A stretch of DNA of 64,000 nt, taken from NCBI RefSeq assembly GCF_026340095.1, contig NZ_JAPEPO010000001.1, positions 186,001 through 250,000 of the forward strand, in the 5' to 3' direction. The translations under genes were made by a program, and so were the position numbers. The notes beneath the pieces were generated by a model that worked only from the letters and a program-made list of their open reading frames with translations, ran no database searches and was not told the origin of the DNA. Shown here in pieces: positions 1 to 6,733 of this stretch; position 1 is the first letter of the stretch; each line of letters begins with the position of its first letter. The DNA is from Streptomyces sp. NBC_01446. Its GTDB lineage: Bacteria > Actinomycetota > Actinomycetes > Streptomycetales > Streptomycetaceae.

Positions 1-158
1 ACCATGCGGCGGCCGAGGTTCGGAAGCAGCCTGCGGACCTCGGTGGACTCGCCTAGCTTCACGCGCCGGGGGGAGAGGAGTTCACGTACGGGCTCCGCCA
101 CGACGAAGCCCCGGCCGCCGCAGATGGTCGGCTCCGCCTCGCGATCAAGATTGCTCAT
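1..158 (-). CDS. Pirin family protein, N-terminal part (runs off window start)
   Basis: Only the first 52 codons are in the window, read leftward from an ATG at 158. The translation begins MSNLDREAEPTICGGRGF and continues with VVAEPVRELLSPRR and LLPNLGRRMV. From memory this is the usual N-terminus of actinobacterial pirin-like proteins, which are bicupin iron proteins acting as quercetinases or regulators. The metal-binding histidines would lie beyond the window, so enzymatic competence cannot be judged. It is transcribed divergently from the TPR gene that starts at 283. The family call rests on N-terminal resemblance alone. Confidence 0.7.
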   Translation of the reverse strand, partial: MSNLDREAEPTICGGRGFVVAEPVRELLSPRRVKLGESTEVRRLLPNLGRRM

Positions 159-282
159 GGCTCACAACCTAGACCCGTCCAGGCCGTCCCGTCAGGCACG
201 CGTACAGGTGGACCCGCGCGCTCACCAGGACGGAATATGCGCCGGGTCCGTGCCGTTGACAGCGGTCGAGGAGGCACCAGTG

Positions 283-633
283 GTGAACACGACCAACTAC
301 TACACGCAGGGCACCCCGGCGGAGCGCTGGGAGCGCGCGCGGAAGTTCTTCGACGCCAAGGAGTACACGCTCGCGGCGCAGATCCTCGACGACCTGGTCG
401 CCGAGATCCCCGAGCAGGTGGCGGCGCGGCTGCTGCTGGCCCGCGCGTACTATCACTCGGCCCAGCTGGGCCGAGCCGAGGCCGAGCTGCGCACGGTCGT
501 CGAGCGTGATCCGGTCGAGCACTACGCCCGTCTGATGCTGGGCCGCACCCTGGAGCGCCAGGGCCGTCACGAGGAGGCGGGACCGCATCTGCGGATGGCG
601 GCCGCGTTCGCGGGCGAGTTCGGCGACTCCTGA
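283..633 (+). CDS. Small tetratricopeptide-repeat protein
   Basis: A 116-residue soluble protein beginning MNTTNYYTQGTPAERWERAR. It carries two to three TPR-like helix pairs. One is around residues 15-45 (AKEYTLAAQILDDLVAEIP), one around 48-75 (AARLLLARAYYHSAQLGRAE) and one around 80-110 (DPVEHYARLMLGRTLERQG). TPR proteins are usually interaction scaffolds; no catalytic motif is visible. The GTG at 283 is chosen because a GAGGAGG ribosome site lies at 267-273; the adjacent GTG at 280 is an alternative. The frame stays open upstream but with atypical Arg/Ser-rich composition. No operon partner is apparent. Confidence 0.85.
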   Translation: MNTTNYYTQGTPAERWERARKFFDAKEYTLAAQILDDLVAEIPEQVAARLLLARAYYHSAQLGRAEAELRTVVERDPVEHYARLMLGRTLERQGRHEEAGPHLRMAAAFAGEFGDS

Positions 634-720
634 GCCGTAGGCCGGGGAAGCGTGAGCCGTACGGCAGGGGGCGTCTGAGCTGTACGGCCGGGGCGCCCGA
701 GCCGAACGGCAGGGGCCGGC
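631..720. repeat. Degenerate 22-23 bp tandem repeat, four units
   Basis: Four consecutive units follow the TPR stop codon: 631-652, 653-675, 676-698 and 699-720. Each has the form TGAGCCGTACGGCNGGGG plus a short variable end. The first unit includes the TGA stop codon of the TPR gene. Unit-to-unit differences are a few substitutions and one-base length changes. No coding sense was found. It looks like local duplication of the stop region. The rest of the gap up to the methyltransferase start at 807 shows nothing recognisable. Confidence 0.6.
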
Positions 721-806
721 CGCTGGGCCGGTCGGCCCCGACGCGGGCAGGCTACGGCCCCGCCCCCGGCCCCGCTGATCTGCGCCTCCGCTAGCCTGGC
801 GGGACG

Positions 807-1991
807 ATGAGCAACCGTTTCGAGACGTCATGGGGCGAGTTCGACCTCGCCCGCTTCCCCGAGGATCCCCGCGACACGCTGCGCGCATGGGATGCCGCGG
901 ACGAGTACCTGCTGCGGCATCTCGCCGACAGCGCCGCCGATCTGTCGGGGTCGGTGGTCGTGATCGGCGACCGGTGGGGCGCCCTCGCCACGGCCCTGGC
1001 CGGGCACTGCGACCGGCCGACCGCGATCTCCGAGTCGTACCTCGGGCAGCGCGCGACCCGCGCCAACCTCGACCGGGCCGGCTTCGACGAGAACGCGGTG
1101 CGCCTGCTGACCACCCAGGACACCCCGCCGGAGCGCGTGGACGTGCTGCTCGTCCGCGTCCCCAAGAGCCTGGCGCTCCTCGAGGACCAGCTGCACCGCA
1201 TCGCGCCCGCCGTCCACAACGACACCGTGGTGATCGGGACCGGCATGGTCAAGGAGATCCACACCTCGACGCTGAAGCTGTTCGAGCGGATCATCGGCCC
1301 GACCCACACGTCCCTCGCCGAGAAAAAGGCGCGGCTCATCTTCACGACGCCGTACCCGGCGCTCGCCCGGCCGCGGAACCCGTGGCCGCACACGTACGCG
1401 CTGCCCGACGGCGTCGGCCCCGTGTCGGGCCGGACCGTCACCAACCACGCCGGAGTGTTCTGCGCGGAGCGCCTCGACATCGGCACCCGGTTCCTGCTCC
1501 AGCACCTGCCCCGCAGCGAGGGCGCCGAGCGCGTCGTGGACCTGGGCTGCGGCAACGGCGTCGTCGGTACGGCCATGGCGCTGGAGAACCCGCGCGCGGA
1601 GATCGTGTTCACGGACGAGTCGTTCCAGGCGGTGGCGTCGGCCGAGGCGACCTACCGGGCGAACATCGACCCCGCTGAACACCCCGAGGCGAGGGCGGAG
1701 TTCCTCGTGGGCGACGGGCTCGCGGAGCTCCCCGCGGGCAGTGCGGACCTCGTCCTCAACAATCCGCCGTTCCACTCGCACCAGGCGACGACCGCCGCCA
1801 CGGCCATGCGCATGTTCTCCGACGCGCGGGACGCGCTGCGTCCGGGCGGTGAGCTGTGGGTCATCGGCAACCGCCACCTCGGCTACCACGTGAAGCTGCG
1901 GCGCCTGTTCGGCAACAGTGAACTCATCGCCAGCGACCCGAAGTTCGTGGTCCTGCGCGCCGTCAAGAAGGAACGCGAGACGCGTTCGTAG
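807..1991 (+). CDS. Class I SAM-dependent methyltransferase of the RlmG/RsmC type
   Basis: 394 residues in two Rossmann-like halves, as in RsmC/RlmG guanine-N2 methyltransferases. The N-terminal half (about 1-200) lacks a clear SAM site. The C-terminal half has the SAM loop VVDLGCGNGVVG (about residue 246), an acidic residue at the end of the next strand (EIVFTDES), and the N6/N2-methyltransferase motif NPPFHS (about 316). The NPPF motif points to methylation of a planar amino group in nucleic acid, most likely a guanine in rRNA. Which rRNA position cannot be told from sequence. It begins with ATG and stands alone. Confidence 0.85.
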   Translation: MSNRFETSWGEFDLARFPEDPRDTLRAWDAADEYLLRHLADSAADLSGSVVVIGDRWGALATALAGHCDRPTAISESYLGQRATRANLDRAGFDENAVRLLTTQDTPPERVDVLLVRVPKSLALLEDQLHRIAPAVHNDTVVIGTGMVKEIHTSTLKLFERIIGPTHTSLAEKKARLIFTTPYPALARPRNPWPHTYALPDGVGPVSGRTVTNHAGVFCAERLDIGTRFLLQHLPRSEGAERVVDLGCGNGVVGTAMALENPRAEIVFTDESFQAVASAEATYRANIDPAEHPEARAEFLVGDGLAELPAGSADLVLNNPPFHSHQATTAATAMRMFSDARDALRPGGELWVIGNRHLGYHVKLRRLFGNSELIASDPKFVVLRAVKKERETRS

Positions 1992-2066
1992 GCGCGCCGA
2001 GCGTCACGAGGGGGTGGACGCGTGGGCCTGGCGCGTCGCCCCCACATCAAGGAGGGGGCTCAGCCC

Positions 2067-2657
2067 GTGACCAGCCGCGTCACCTTGATCTCTGCCGCCA
2101 CGAGCCGGGCTCTGCGGGAGGCCCGGTTCGACGACGGGTGCTCGCTCGACGCGAGCGCCGCGGCACGTGCGCGGGCGGCGGCCGGTGTCCTTCCCCCAGC
2201 CGACCGGCTGTTGGTGTCCCCCACCGTGCGCTGCCGGGAGACGGCGAAGGCCCTCGGCCTCGATGCCGTCGAGGCGCCGGAGCTGGCCGGGCTCGACGTA
2301 GGTCGTTGGCGGGGTCTGACGCTCGACGAGGTGAGCATCGGGGACCCGGCCGGCATCGCGCTCTGGCTCTCCGACCTCGGCGCCGCGCCGCACGGCGGGG
2401 AGTCCGTACGCGCCCTGTGCGAACGGGTCGCACGCTGGCTGGACGCGTCGGCGGAGTTCGACGGACGGACGCTCGCCGTGGTGGAGCCGGAGGTGGTGCG
2501 GGCCGTGGCCGTCAAGATCCTCGACGCGCCCGGGCCGGCGTTCTGGCGGCTCGACGTACCGCCCCTCACGGTGACCGATGTCAGCGGGCGCTCCGGGCGC
2601 TGGAACCTTCGGCTCGGGCGGGCACTGGGCCCGTCGGAGGACGGCCCCGGGGGCTGA
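2067..2657 (+). CDS. Histidine-phosphatase-fold protein lacking both catalytic histidines
   Basis: 196 residues starting at GTG 2067, chosen because AAGGAGGGGG lies at 2049-2058. The layout matches the phosphoglycerate mutase-like/CobC family. There is a first strand, then SPTVRCRETAKAL (family SPxxRxxxTA), LDVGRWRG (family FGxWEG), a GGES segment and a late strand. The N-terminal RHG motif reads SAAT in LISAATSRAL, and the second catalytic His-Gly reads EP in LAVVEPEVVRAV. Both histidines that form and protonate the phospho-enzyme are therefore missing, which suggests a binding or regulatory role. It sits downstream of, and faces, the cobalt transporter genes; CobC phosphatases belong to cobalamin synthesis, so a link is plausible but inferred. 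Confidence 0.75.
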   Translation: MTSRVTLISAATSRALREARFDDGCSLDASAAARARAAAGVLPPADRLLVSPTVRCRETAKALGLDAVEAPELAGLDVGRWRGLTLDEVSIGDPAGIALWLSDLGAAPHGGESVRALCERVARWLDASAEFDGRTLAVVEPEVVRAVAVKILDAPGPAFWRLDVPPLTVTDVSGRSGRWNLRLGRALGPSEDGPGG

Positions 2658-2677
2658 CCCGTGCTGGGTCTCGCCCC

Positions 2678-3070
2678 CTACTGGCTCGACGGTGAGCAGC
2701 ATTCCTCGCCAACTACCCCCGGCGGACCGCCCGTTGACTCCCGATGGCGCAGGAGCAGTACCGCGAGCGCACACCGCAGACAGGCGGCGCCCTTCGCTCC
2801 CGCGGGTTCTCCCGCCTCGCCGCCCCGACCCTCGCTCCCCCTTCGGTCCCGCAGGCCGTGGCAGCCGTGCGACGGACAGCCGACCAGTGCCTCGATCTCC
2901 CGCAGCAGTTCCTCGCTCTCCTTCGCCCGCTGCGCCAGGACGCGTACACGGGCACTCTGGCCGCCGATCTGCCGTCTGCTGGCGATCAGCTGCTCGTACT
3001 CCTCCAGGGTCAGCGCGACCGCCTCGCGGCCGCCGAGTGTGATGTGGCGCGGTTGGGGGTGTCTGGCCAC
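2678..3070 (-). CDS. Small hypothetical protein with a coiled-coil-like segment and cysteine cluster
   Basis: 130 residues from a GTG at 3070. The N-terminal half looks like real protein: ITLGGREAVALTLEEYEQL followed by a helical, possibly coiled segment, RVRVLAQRAKESEELLREIE. It then has CPSHGCHG and a later CLRCALAVLLLRHR. This cysteine/histidine spacing could bind a metal, but no family is recognised. The C-terminal 25 residues look less convincing and the true stop may reflect decay. It lies after the cbtA terminator on the same strand, so it is probably transcribed separately. Confidence 0.5.
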   Translation of the reverse strand: MARHPQPRHITLGGREAVALTLEEYEQLIASRRQIGGQSARVRVLAQRAKESEELLREIEALVGCPSHGCHGLRDRRGSEGRGGEAGEPAGAKGAACLRCALAVLLLRHRESTGGPPGVVGEECCSPSSQ

Positions 3071-3097
3071 GCGGGTCTCCGCCCTCGGAAGAAAGCG

Positions 3098-3130
3098 AGA
3101 GGGCCGACCGGATGGTTCCGGCGGCCCTCT
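3098..3130 (-). terminator. Rho-independent-type terminator after cbtA
   Basis: A 9-bp perfect stem, AGAGGGCCG (3098-3106) with CGGCCCTCT (3122-3130), extended by an inner CCGG/CCGG pairing. It lies 40 bp past the cbtA stop codon. On the minus strand it is followed by a pyrimidine-rich CGCTTTCTT stretch. Confidence 0.7.
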
Positions 3131-3169
3131 GCGCTTGATCGCCTGCCTGGGTCTTGTGGCGCGGTTCTC

Positions 3170-3928
3170 TCAGTGGGGTACGGGAGTTGCGTTGCCGGAC
3201 GGGACCGCCCCGGTGCGCGGGGCGAGCTGACGCTGCGCCAACTCGCCGAAGATCAGGCCGAATCCGGTCCACAGAGTGAGCTGGATGGCGAGGGCCGAGG
3301 TGCGGAACCGCCACAGCAGCGCTGCGGGGAAGTCCTTCGGTACCTCGTTGACGACCGGCAGGAACGCGTACGCGAGCCCGATCGCGAGGACGAAGCACGC
3401 GACCGCTGCCACGGTGGCGTACCAGGTGCCCAGGCGGGGAGCGAGTCGTTTCCCGATGATCACCGCGGCGACGGCGAGGAGCACGCTGAGCAGCATCATC
3501 AGGAAGTACAGCGTCGTGCGCTTGCTGATGGTGCCGGGATCGCCGACGGACGGCGGGTTGGCGGGGTACTTCAGGAACGGCACGACGTACACGGCGAGCA
3601 GGGCCGTGCCGGAGAGCAGGAGGGCCGTGGCCCGCGGCGTGAAGCGTCCGACGCGGCCGAGCGCGAAGCAGTACGCGAGGGCGGCCATGCCGCCGAAGGC
3701 GACGCCGTAGAGCAGGATGCCGGTGGCGAGGCCCGCGGTGGACTGCACGCTGCGGCTGACGAGTTCGACCTCGTGGTGGTGCGCGGGTGCGTGGGCCTCC
3801 TCGTAGCCGATGGCGCTGTCGACGCTGGGTTCGCCAAGGAGGTAGGCGACGACCAGGGCGAGCAGACCGGCACCCAGGCCGGCGAGCATGCCCCGTACGA
3901 GGAGGTTTCTCACTGTTGCGGAGTTCAT
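3170..3928 (-). CDS. cbtA: CbtA family cobalt transporter subunit
   Basis: 252 residues starting MNSATVRNLLVRGMLAGLGAG. The protein has about six hydrophobic segments and a periplasm-facing histidine cluster, EEAHAPAHHHEVEL, near residue 55. Late in the protein there is KDFPAALLWRFRTS, a segment I associate with CbtA. The family is predicted to take up cobalt for cobalamin synthesis together with CbtB. An ATG 66 bp upstream of the frame's first start was avoided; the start at 3928 is next to the first membrane helix. The gene follows cbtB by 20 bp in the same transcript, under the cobalamin riboswitch upstream of cbtB. Confidence 0.88.
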   Translation of the reverse strand: MNSATVRNLLVRGMLAGLGAGLLALVVAYLLGEPSVDSAIGYEEAHAPAHHHEVELVSRSVQSTAGLATGILLYGVAFGGMAALAYCFALGRVGRFTPRATALLLSGTALLAVYVVPFLKYPANPPSVGDPGTISKRTTLYFLMMLLSVLLAVAAVIIGKRLAPRLGTWYATVAAVACFVLAIGLAYAFLPVVNEVPKDFPAALLWRFRTSALAIQLTLWTGFGLIFGELAQRQLAPRTGAVPSGNATPVPH

Positions 3929-3948
3929 GAGCTTTACGGCGTCCCTCG

Positions 3949-4170
3949 TCAGTGGCAGGGGAAGCCGAGCAGGTGGCGGGCGTCGTGCACCCATTCATGA
4001 ACGCCCTCGCCGGAGACGACGGCGGTGGCGCCCTGTTCGGCGCCGACGAAGTAGAGCAGGACCAGCATCAGAATGCCGAAGAAGGCCGCCCAAGGGGCAA
4101 TCGCCTTCAGGGGCAGGGCTGCGGGAAGAACGGGGCTGGTGGCTGTCGGCTGAGCGACGGTCTGCGCCAT
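3949..4170 (-). CDS. cbtB: CbtB cobalt transporter subunit
   Basis: 73 residues: a short polar N-terminus, one transmembrane helix (WAAFFGILMLVLLYFVGAEQ) and a histidine-rich tail, HEWVHDARHLLGFPCH, that would bind metal outside the membrane. One helix plus the C-terminal His cluster is the signature of CbtB. It starts at ATG 4170, with AGGAGG-like sequence just upstream on the minus strand. As the first gene of the cbtB-cbtA pair, it is separated from the cobalamin riboswitch by only a few tens of bases. High cobalamin should therefore shut off cobalt uptake. Confidence 0.88.
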   Translation of the reverse strand: MAQTVAQPTATSPVLPAALPLKAIAPWAAFFGILMLVLLYFVGAEQGATAVVSGEGVHEWVHDARHLLGFPCH

Positions 4171-4204
4171 GGCAGGACCTCCTCTGGGAGTTCGCGTCCC
4201 ATCT

Positions 4205-4345
4205 CGGTGGTGCACAAGTACGACAGCTGCGGGTCTGACTCGCGAGGTCCTTGCCCGTCCGGGCGAGTGGCTCGTCTCACAGTGGCGCGACCGTGCCGGA
4301 TTCCCACCGGCTTCCGCGTTGCCGTCGTCAATATCGGTCAGACCG
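4205..4345 (-). promoter_or_regulatory. Cobalamin (B12) riboswitch controlling cbtB-cbtA
   Basis: Read on the minus strand, this stretch contains the conserved core of the AdoCbl riboswitch: GAAGCCGGTGGGAATCCGGC, then GCGCCACTGTGA (plus-strand TCACAGTGGC at 4277-4286), then the B12-box-like GAGTCAGACCCGCAGCT near 4225-4243. The spacing and order match known cobalamin riboswitches. It lies directly upstream of cbtB, and cobalt transport is a known target of this riboswitch class. Exact ends are approximate. Confidence 0.9.
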
Positions 4346-4454
4346 TACCGCGTAAGGGGCGCACGGCCAAGACCGGACCATCCGCAGTGATCTTGGACAT
4401 GAGGAGGCCGACGTCCGCGGGAAGCGGACGAACGGGCGCTCCCCCGGCTCGGTG

Positions 4455-4540
4455 TACGTCACAGGGGGCGCCGGCCGCGATCACACGCCCCTGCCGGAGC
4501 ACGACGAGCTGGTCGCAGTACATCCCGGCCAGGTGCGATA
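4455..4540 (-). pseudogene. C-terminal scrap of an ABC transporter ATPase (FecE/BtuD type)
   Basis: On the minus strand this 86-bp stretch reads LAGMYCDQLVVLRQGRVIAA followed by GAP and DV. That is the segment after the H-loop of iron-siderophore/cobalamin ABC ATPases (normally LHDLNLAxxYCDxxxxLxxGxxxxxGxPxxV). Upstream, the signature and Walker B motifs are absent; downstream, the frame runs into unrelated sequence. It therefore looks like a deletion remnant. It sits between the oxidoreductase gene and the riboswitch, so it may mark a lost cobalt/cobalamin or siderophore uptake operon. The rest of 4346-4693 shows nothing recognisable. Confidence 0.5.
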
Positions 4541-4693
4541 GCCGGCGGTGCTCTCCTGGGCCGCGGATGTGCGGGCGGATCCGCCGCAGGTAGCCAGGGG
4601 TCCGCGGGGACCTCTCCGCGCCTTGCGGGGTGAGACTGTCCGGGCGGGGGGCATCGTGTCTCGCCCGGACAGCCACGCACAGAGGGCCACCCC

Positions 4694-6118
4694 TCAGCCG
4701 CGGTACGTCTCCAGCAGCCTCAGCCACACCTCGCTCACCGTCGGATAGGACGGGACCACGTGCCACAGGCGGTCGATCGGGACCTCGCCCGCGACGGCGA
4801 CCGTCGCCGAGTGGACGAGTTCGCCGACGCCCGGGCCGACGAAGGTGACGCCCAGGAGGATCTCGCGGTCGAGGTCGACGATCATGCGGGCGCGGCCTCG
4901 GTAGCCGTCGCCGTAGAGGCCGGCGCCCGCCACGGAGGCGATGTCGTAGTCGACGGCGCGGACGCGGTGGCCCGCCGCCTCGGCCTCCGCGAGGGTGAGT
5001 CCCGCCGAGCCCGCCTCGGGGTCGGTGAAGACGACCTGCGGGACGGCGGAGTGGTCGGCGGTCGCCGCGTGGGCTCCCCAGCGGTCCGTCTCCAGGAGCG
5101 GGACTCCCTGGGCGCGGGCGGCGATGGCCGCGCCCGCGATACGGGCCTGGTACTTGCCCTGGTGGGTGAGGAGCGCGCGACGGTTCACGTCCCCGACCGC
5201 GTACAGCCAGGTGCTGCCCTCGACGCGGAGGCTGTCGTCGACGGGGAGCCACGAGCCGGGTTCGAGGCCGAGGGTCTCCAGGCCGATGTCGTCCGTGCGG
5301 GGCTCGCGGCCCGTGGCGAAGAGGATCTCGTCGGACTCCAGGGTCGAGCCGTCGTCCAGGGTGGTGACGACGGTGGGGCCCTCCCGGGTGACTCCCTTGA
5401 CGGAGACGCCGGTCCGCACCTGCGCGCCCGCCTCGACGAGGGCCTGCATGACCAGCTCCCCGGCGAAGGGTTCCATCCGGGACAGCAGCCCCGATCCCCG
5501 TACGAGCATCGTGACCTGCGAGCCGAGGGCCTGCCAGGCCGTGGCCATCTCCGCGGCGACGACTCCGCCGCCCACGACGACGAGGCGGCCCGGCACCTTC
5601 TGCGCGCTGGTGGCCTCGCGGCTCGTCCACGGCTCGACGTCGGCCAGGCCGGGGAGGTCGGGTAGCGCGGCGCGCGTGCCCGTGCAGACCGCGACGGCGT
5701 GCCGGGCCGTGAGGACGTGCTCGGTGCCGTCGGTCCCGGTGACGGTGACCCGGCGGGGGCCCGTGAGGCGGCCCTTGCCCCGGTAGAGGTCGGCGCCGAT
5801 GGACTCCAGCCAGCTCGCCTGGCCGTCATCCTTCCAGTGTGAGGTGTACTCATCACGGCGAGCGAGGACAGCGGGCGCGTCCAGAGGACCCTGCACGGAC
5901 TCCCGCAGGCCCGGCAGACGCCTCGCGTCGGCCTGGGCGATGACCGGGCGCAGCAAGGCCTTGCTCGGCATGCACGCCCAGTAGGAGCACTCGCCCCCGA
6001 CCAGTTCGCTCTCCACCACCGCGGCGCTGAGGCCCGCCGCGCGCGCCCGGTCCGCGACGTTCTCCCCGACCGGCCCGGCGCCCAGGACCACCACGTCGTA
6101 TGTGTTCTCATCCGTCAT
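4694..6118 (-). CDS. FAD-dependent pyridine nucleotide-disulfide oxidoreductase
   Basis: 474 residues from ATG 6118. It has an FAD-binding GAGPVGENVADRARAAG near residue 13, a redox-active cysteine pair in GGECSYWACMPSK near 45 (CxxxxC, as in lipoamide dehydrogenase and mercuric reductase), a second Rossmann motif VVGGGVVAAEMA near 180, the second FAD motif YAVGDV near 310, and a C-terminal dimerisation domain. The usual C-terminal catalytic His of HxHPTxSE is missing, because the segment reads VVPSYPTVSE. The substrate is therefore probably not a lipoyl group. It is divergent from trxA, with 127 bp between the starts, so a thiol-redox role is plausible. Confidence 0.88.
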   Translation of the reverse strand: MTDENTYDVVVLGAGPVGENVADRARAAGLSAAVVESELVGGECSYWACMPSKALLRPVIAQADARRLPGLRESVQGPLDAPAVLARRDEYTSHWKDDGQASWLESIGADLYRGKGRLTGPRRVTVTGTDGTEHVLTARHAVAVCTGTRAALPDLPGLADVEPWTSREATSAQKVPGRLVVVGGGVVAAEMATAWQALGSQVTMLVRGSGLLSRMEPFAGELVMQALVEAGAQVRTGVSVKGVTREGPTVVTTLDDGSTLESDEILFATGREPRTDDIGLETLGLEPGSWLPVDDSLRVEGSTWLYAVGDVNRRALLTHQGKYQARIAGAAIAARAQGVPLLETDRWGAHAATADHSAVPQVVFTDPEAGSAGLTLAEAEAAGHRVRAVDYDIASVAGAGLYGDGYRGRARMIVDLDREILLGVTFVGPGVGELVHSATVAVAGEVPIDRLWHVVPSYPTVSEVWLRLLETYRG

Positions 6119-6245
6119 GGGCCCCAGTGTGGTCGCAGGTGTGCGCCGTGGCCACACGGGTACGCGCGCGGAATACGTCCATTACCGGGACCGTTGTGAA
6201 CAGCGGCTTCAGCACCGCAACCAGGAAGCAGGAAGAGGGCACATC

Positions 6246-6650
6246 ATGAGCAGCACCACCGTGGAGCTCACCAAGGAGAACTTCGACCAGACGGTCACGG
6301 ACAACGGGTTCGTGCTGATCGATTTCTGGGCGTCGTGGTGCGGGCCGTGCAAGCAGTTCGCGCCCGTCTACGAGAAGGCTGCGGAAGCCAACCCGGACCT
6401 GGTCTTCGGGAAGATCGACACGGAGGCCCAGCCCGAGCTCGCCTCGGCGTTCGGTATCCAGTCGATCCCGACCCTGATGATCGTCCGCGACCAGGTCGCC
6501 GTGTTCGCCCAGCCCGGGGCACTTCCCCAGGAGGCCCTGGACGACGTGATCGGCCAGGCCAGGAAGCTGGACATGGACGAGGTGCGCAAGTCGATCGCCG
6601 AGCAGCAGGCCACGGCGGGCGAGGAAGGCGCGGGCGGCGAGCAGGCCTGA
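6246..6650 (+). CDS. trxA: Thioredoxin
   Basis: 134 residues with the complete thioredoxin fold. It shows FVLIDFWASWCGPCKQFAP near residue 28, including the WCGPC active site, and the cis-proline loop SIPTLMI near 75. About 25 extra residues rich in Glu, Gly and Ala extend the C-terminus beyond the usual 105-110. The frame is open from 6102, but ATG 6246 is the start because AGGAAGAGG lies just upstream and the fold begins there. It reduces protein disulfides in the cytoplasm. A strong hairpin follows at 6671. Confidence 0.95.
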   Translation: MSSTTVELTKENFDQTVTDNGFVLIDFWASWCGPCKQFAPVYEKAAEANPDLVFGKIDTEAQPELASAFGIQSIPTLMIVRDQVAVFAQPGALPQEALDDVIGQARKLDMDEVRKSIAEQQATAGEEGAGGEQA

Positions 6651-6670
6651 CGCCACTACCCCCATACCGA

Positions 6671-6711
6671 CGGCCGCCGGGCCCGTACTCTCCGTACGAG
6701 CCCGGCGGCCG
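6671..6711. terminator. Bidirectional terminator between trxA and the aldehyde dehydrogenase gene
   Basis: A perfect 12-bp GC stem: CGGCCGCCGGGC (6671-6682) pairs with GCCCGGCGGCCG (6700-6711). It lies exactly between two convergent genes ending at 6650 and 6734, so it can serve both transcripts. Confidence 0.8.
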
Positions 6712-6733
6712 CTTCACGATCACGTGCACGGGG

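Noticed and set aside
2744..4000. 418-codon plus-strand open frame over the cbtA region
   Set aside because: Its composition is Arg/Gly/Glu-rich without any domain. The minus strand encodes CbtA with membrane helices, histidine cluster and a riboswitch-controlled partner.
4455..4540. A short intact ABC-transporter gene next to the riboswitch
   Set aside because: Only a stretch of about 26 residues after the H-loop is recognisable. Walker A, signature and Walker B motifs are missing, so it is listed as a remnant, not a gene.
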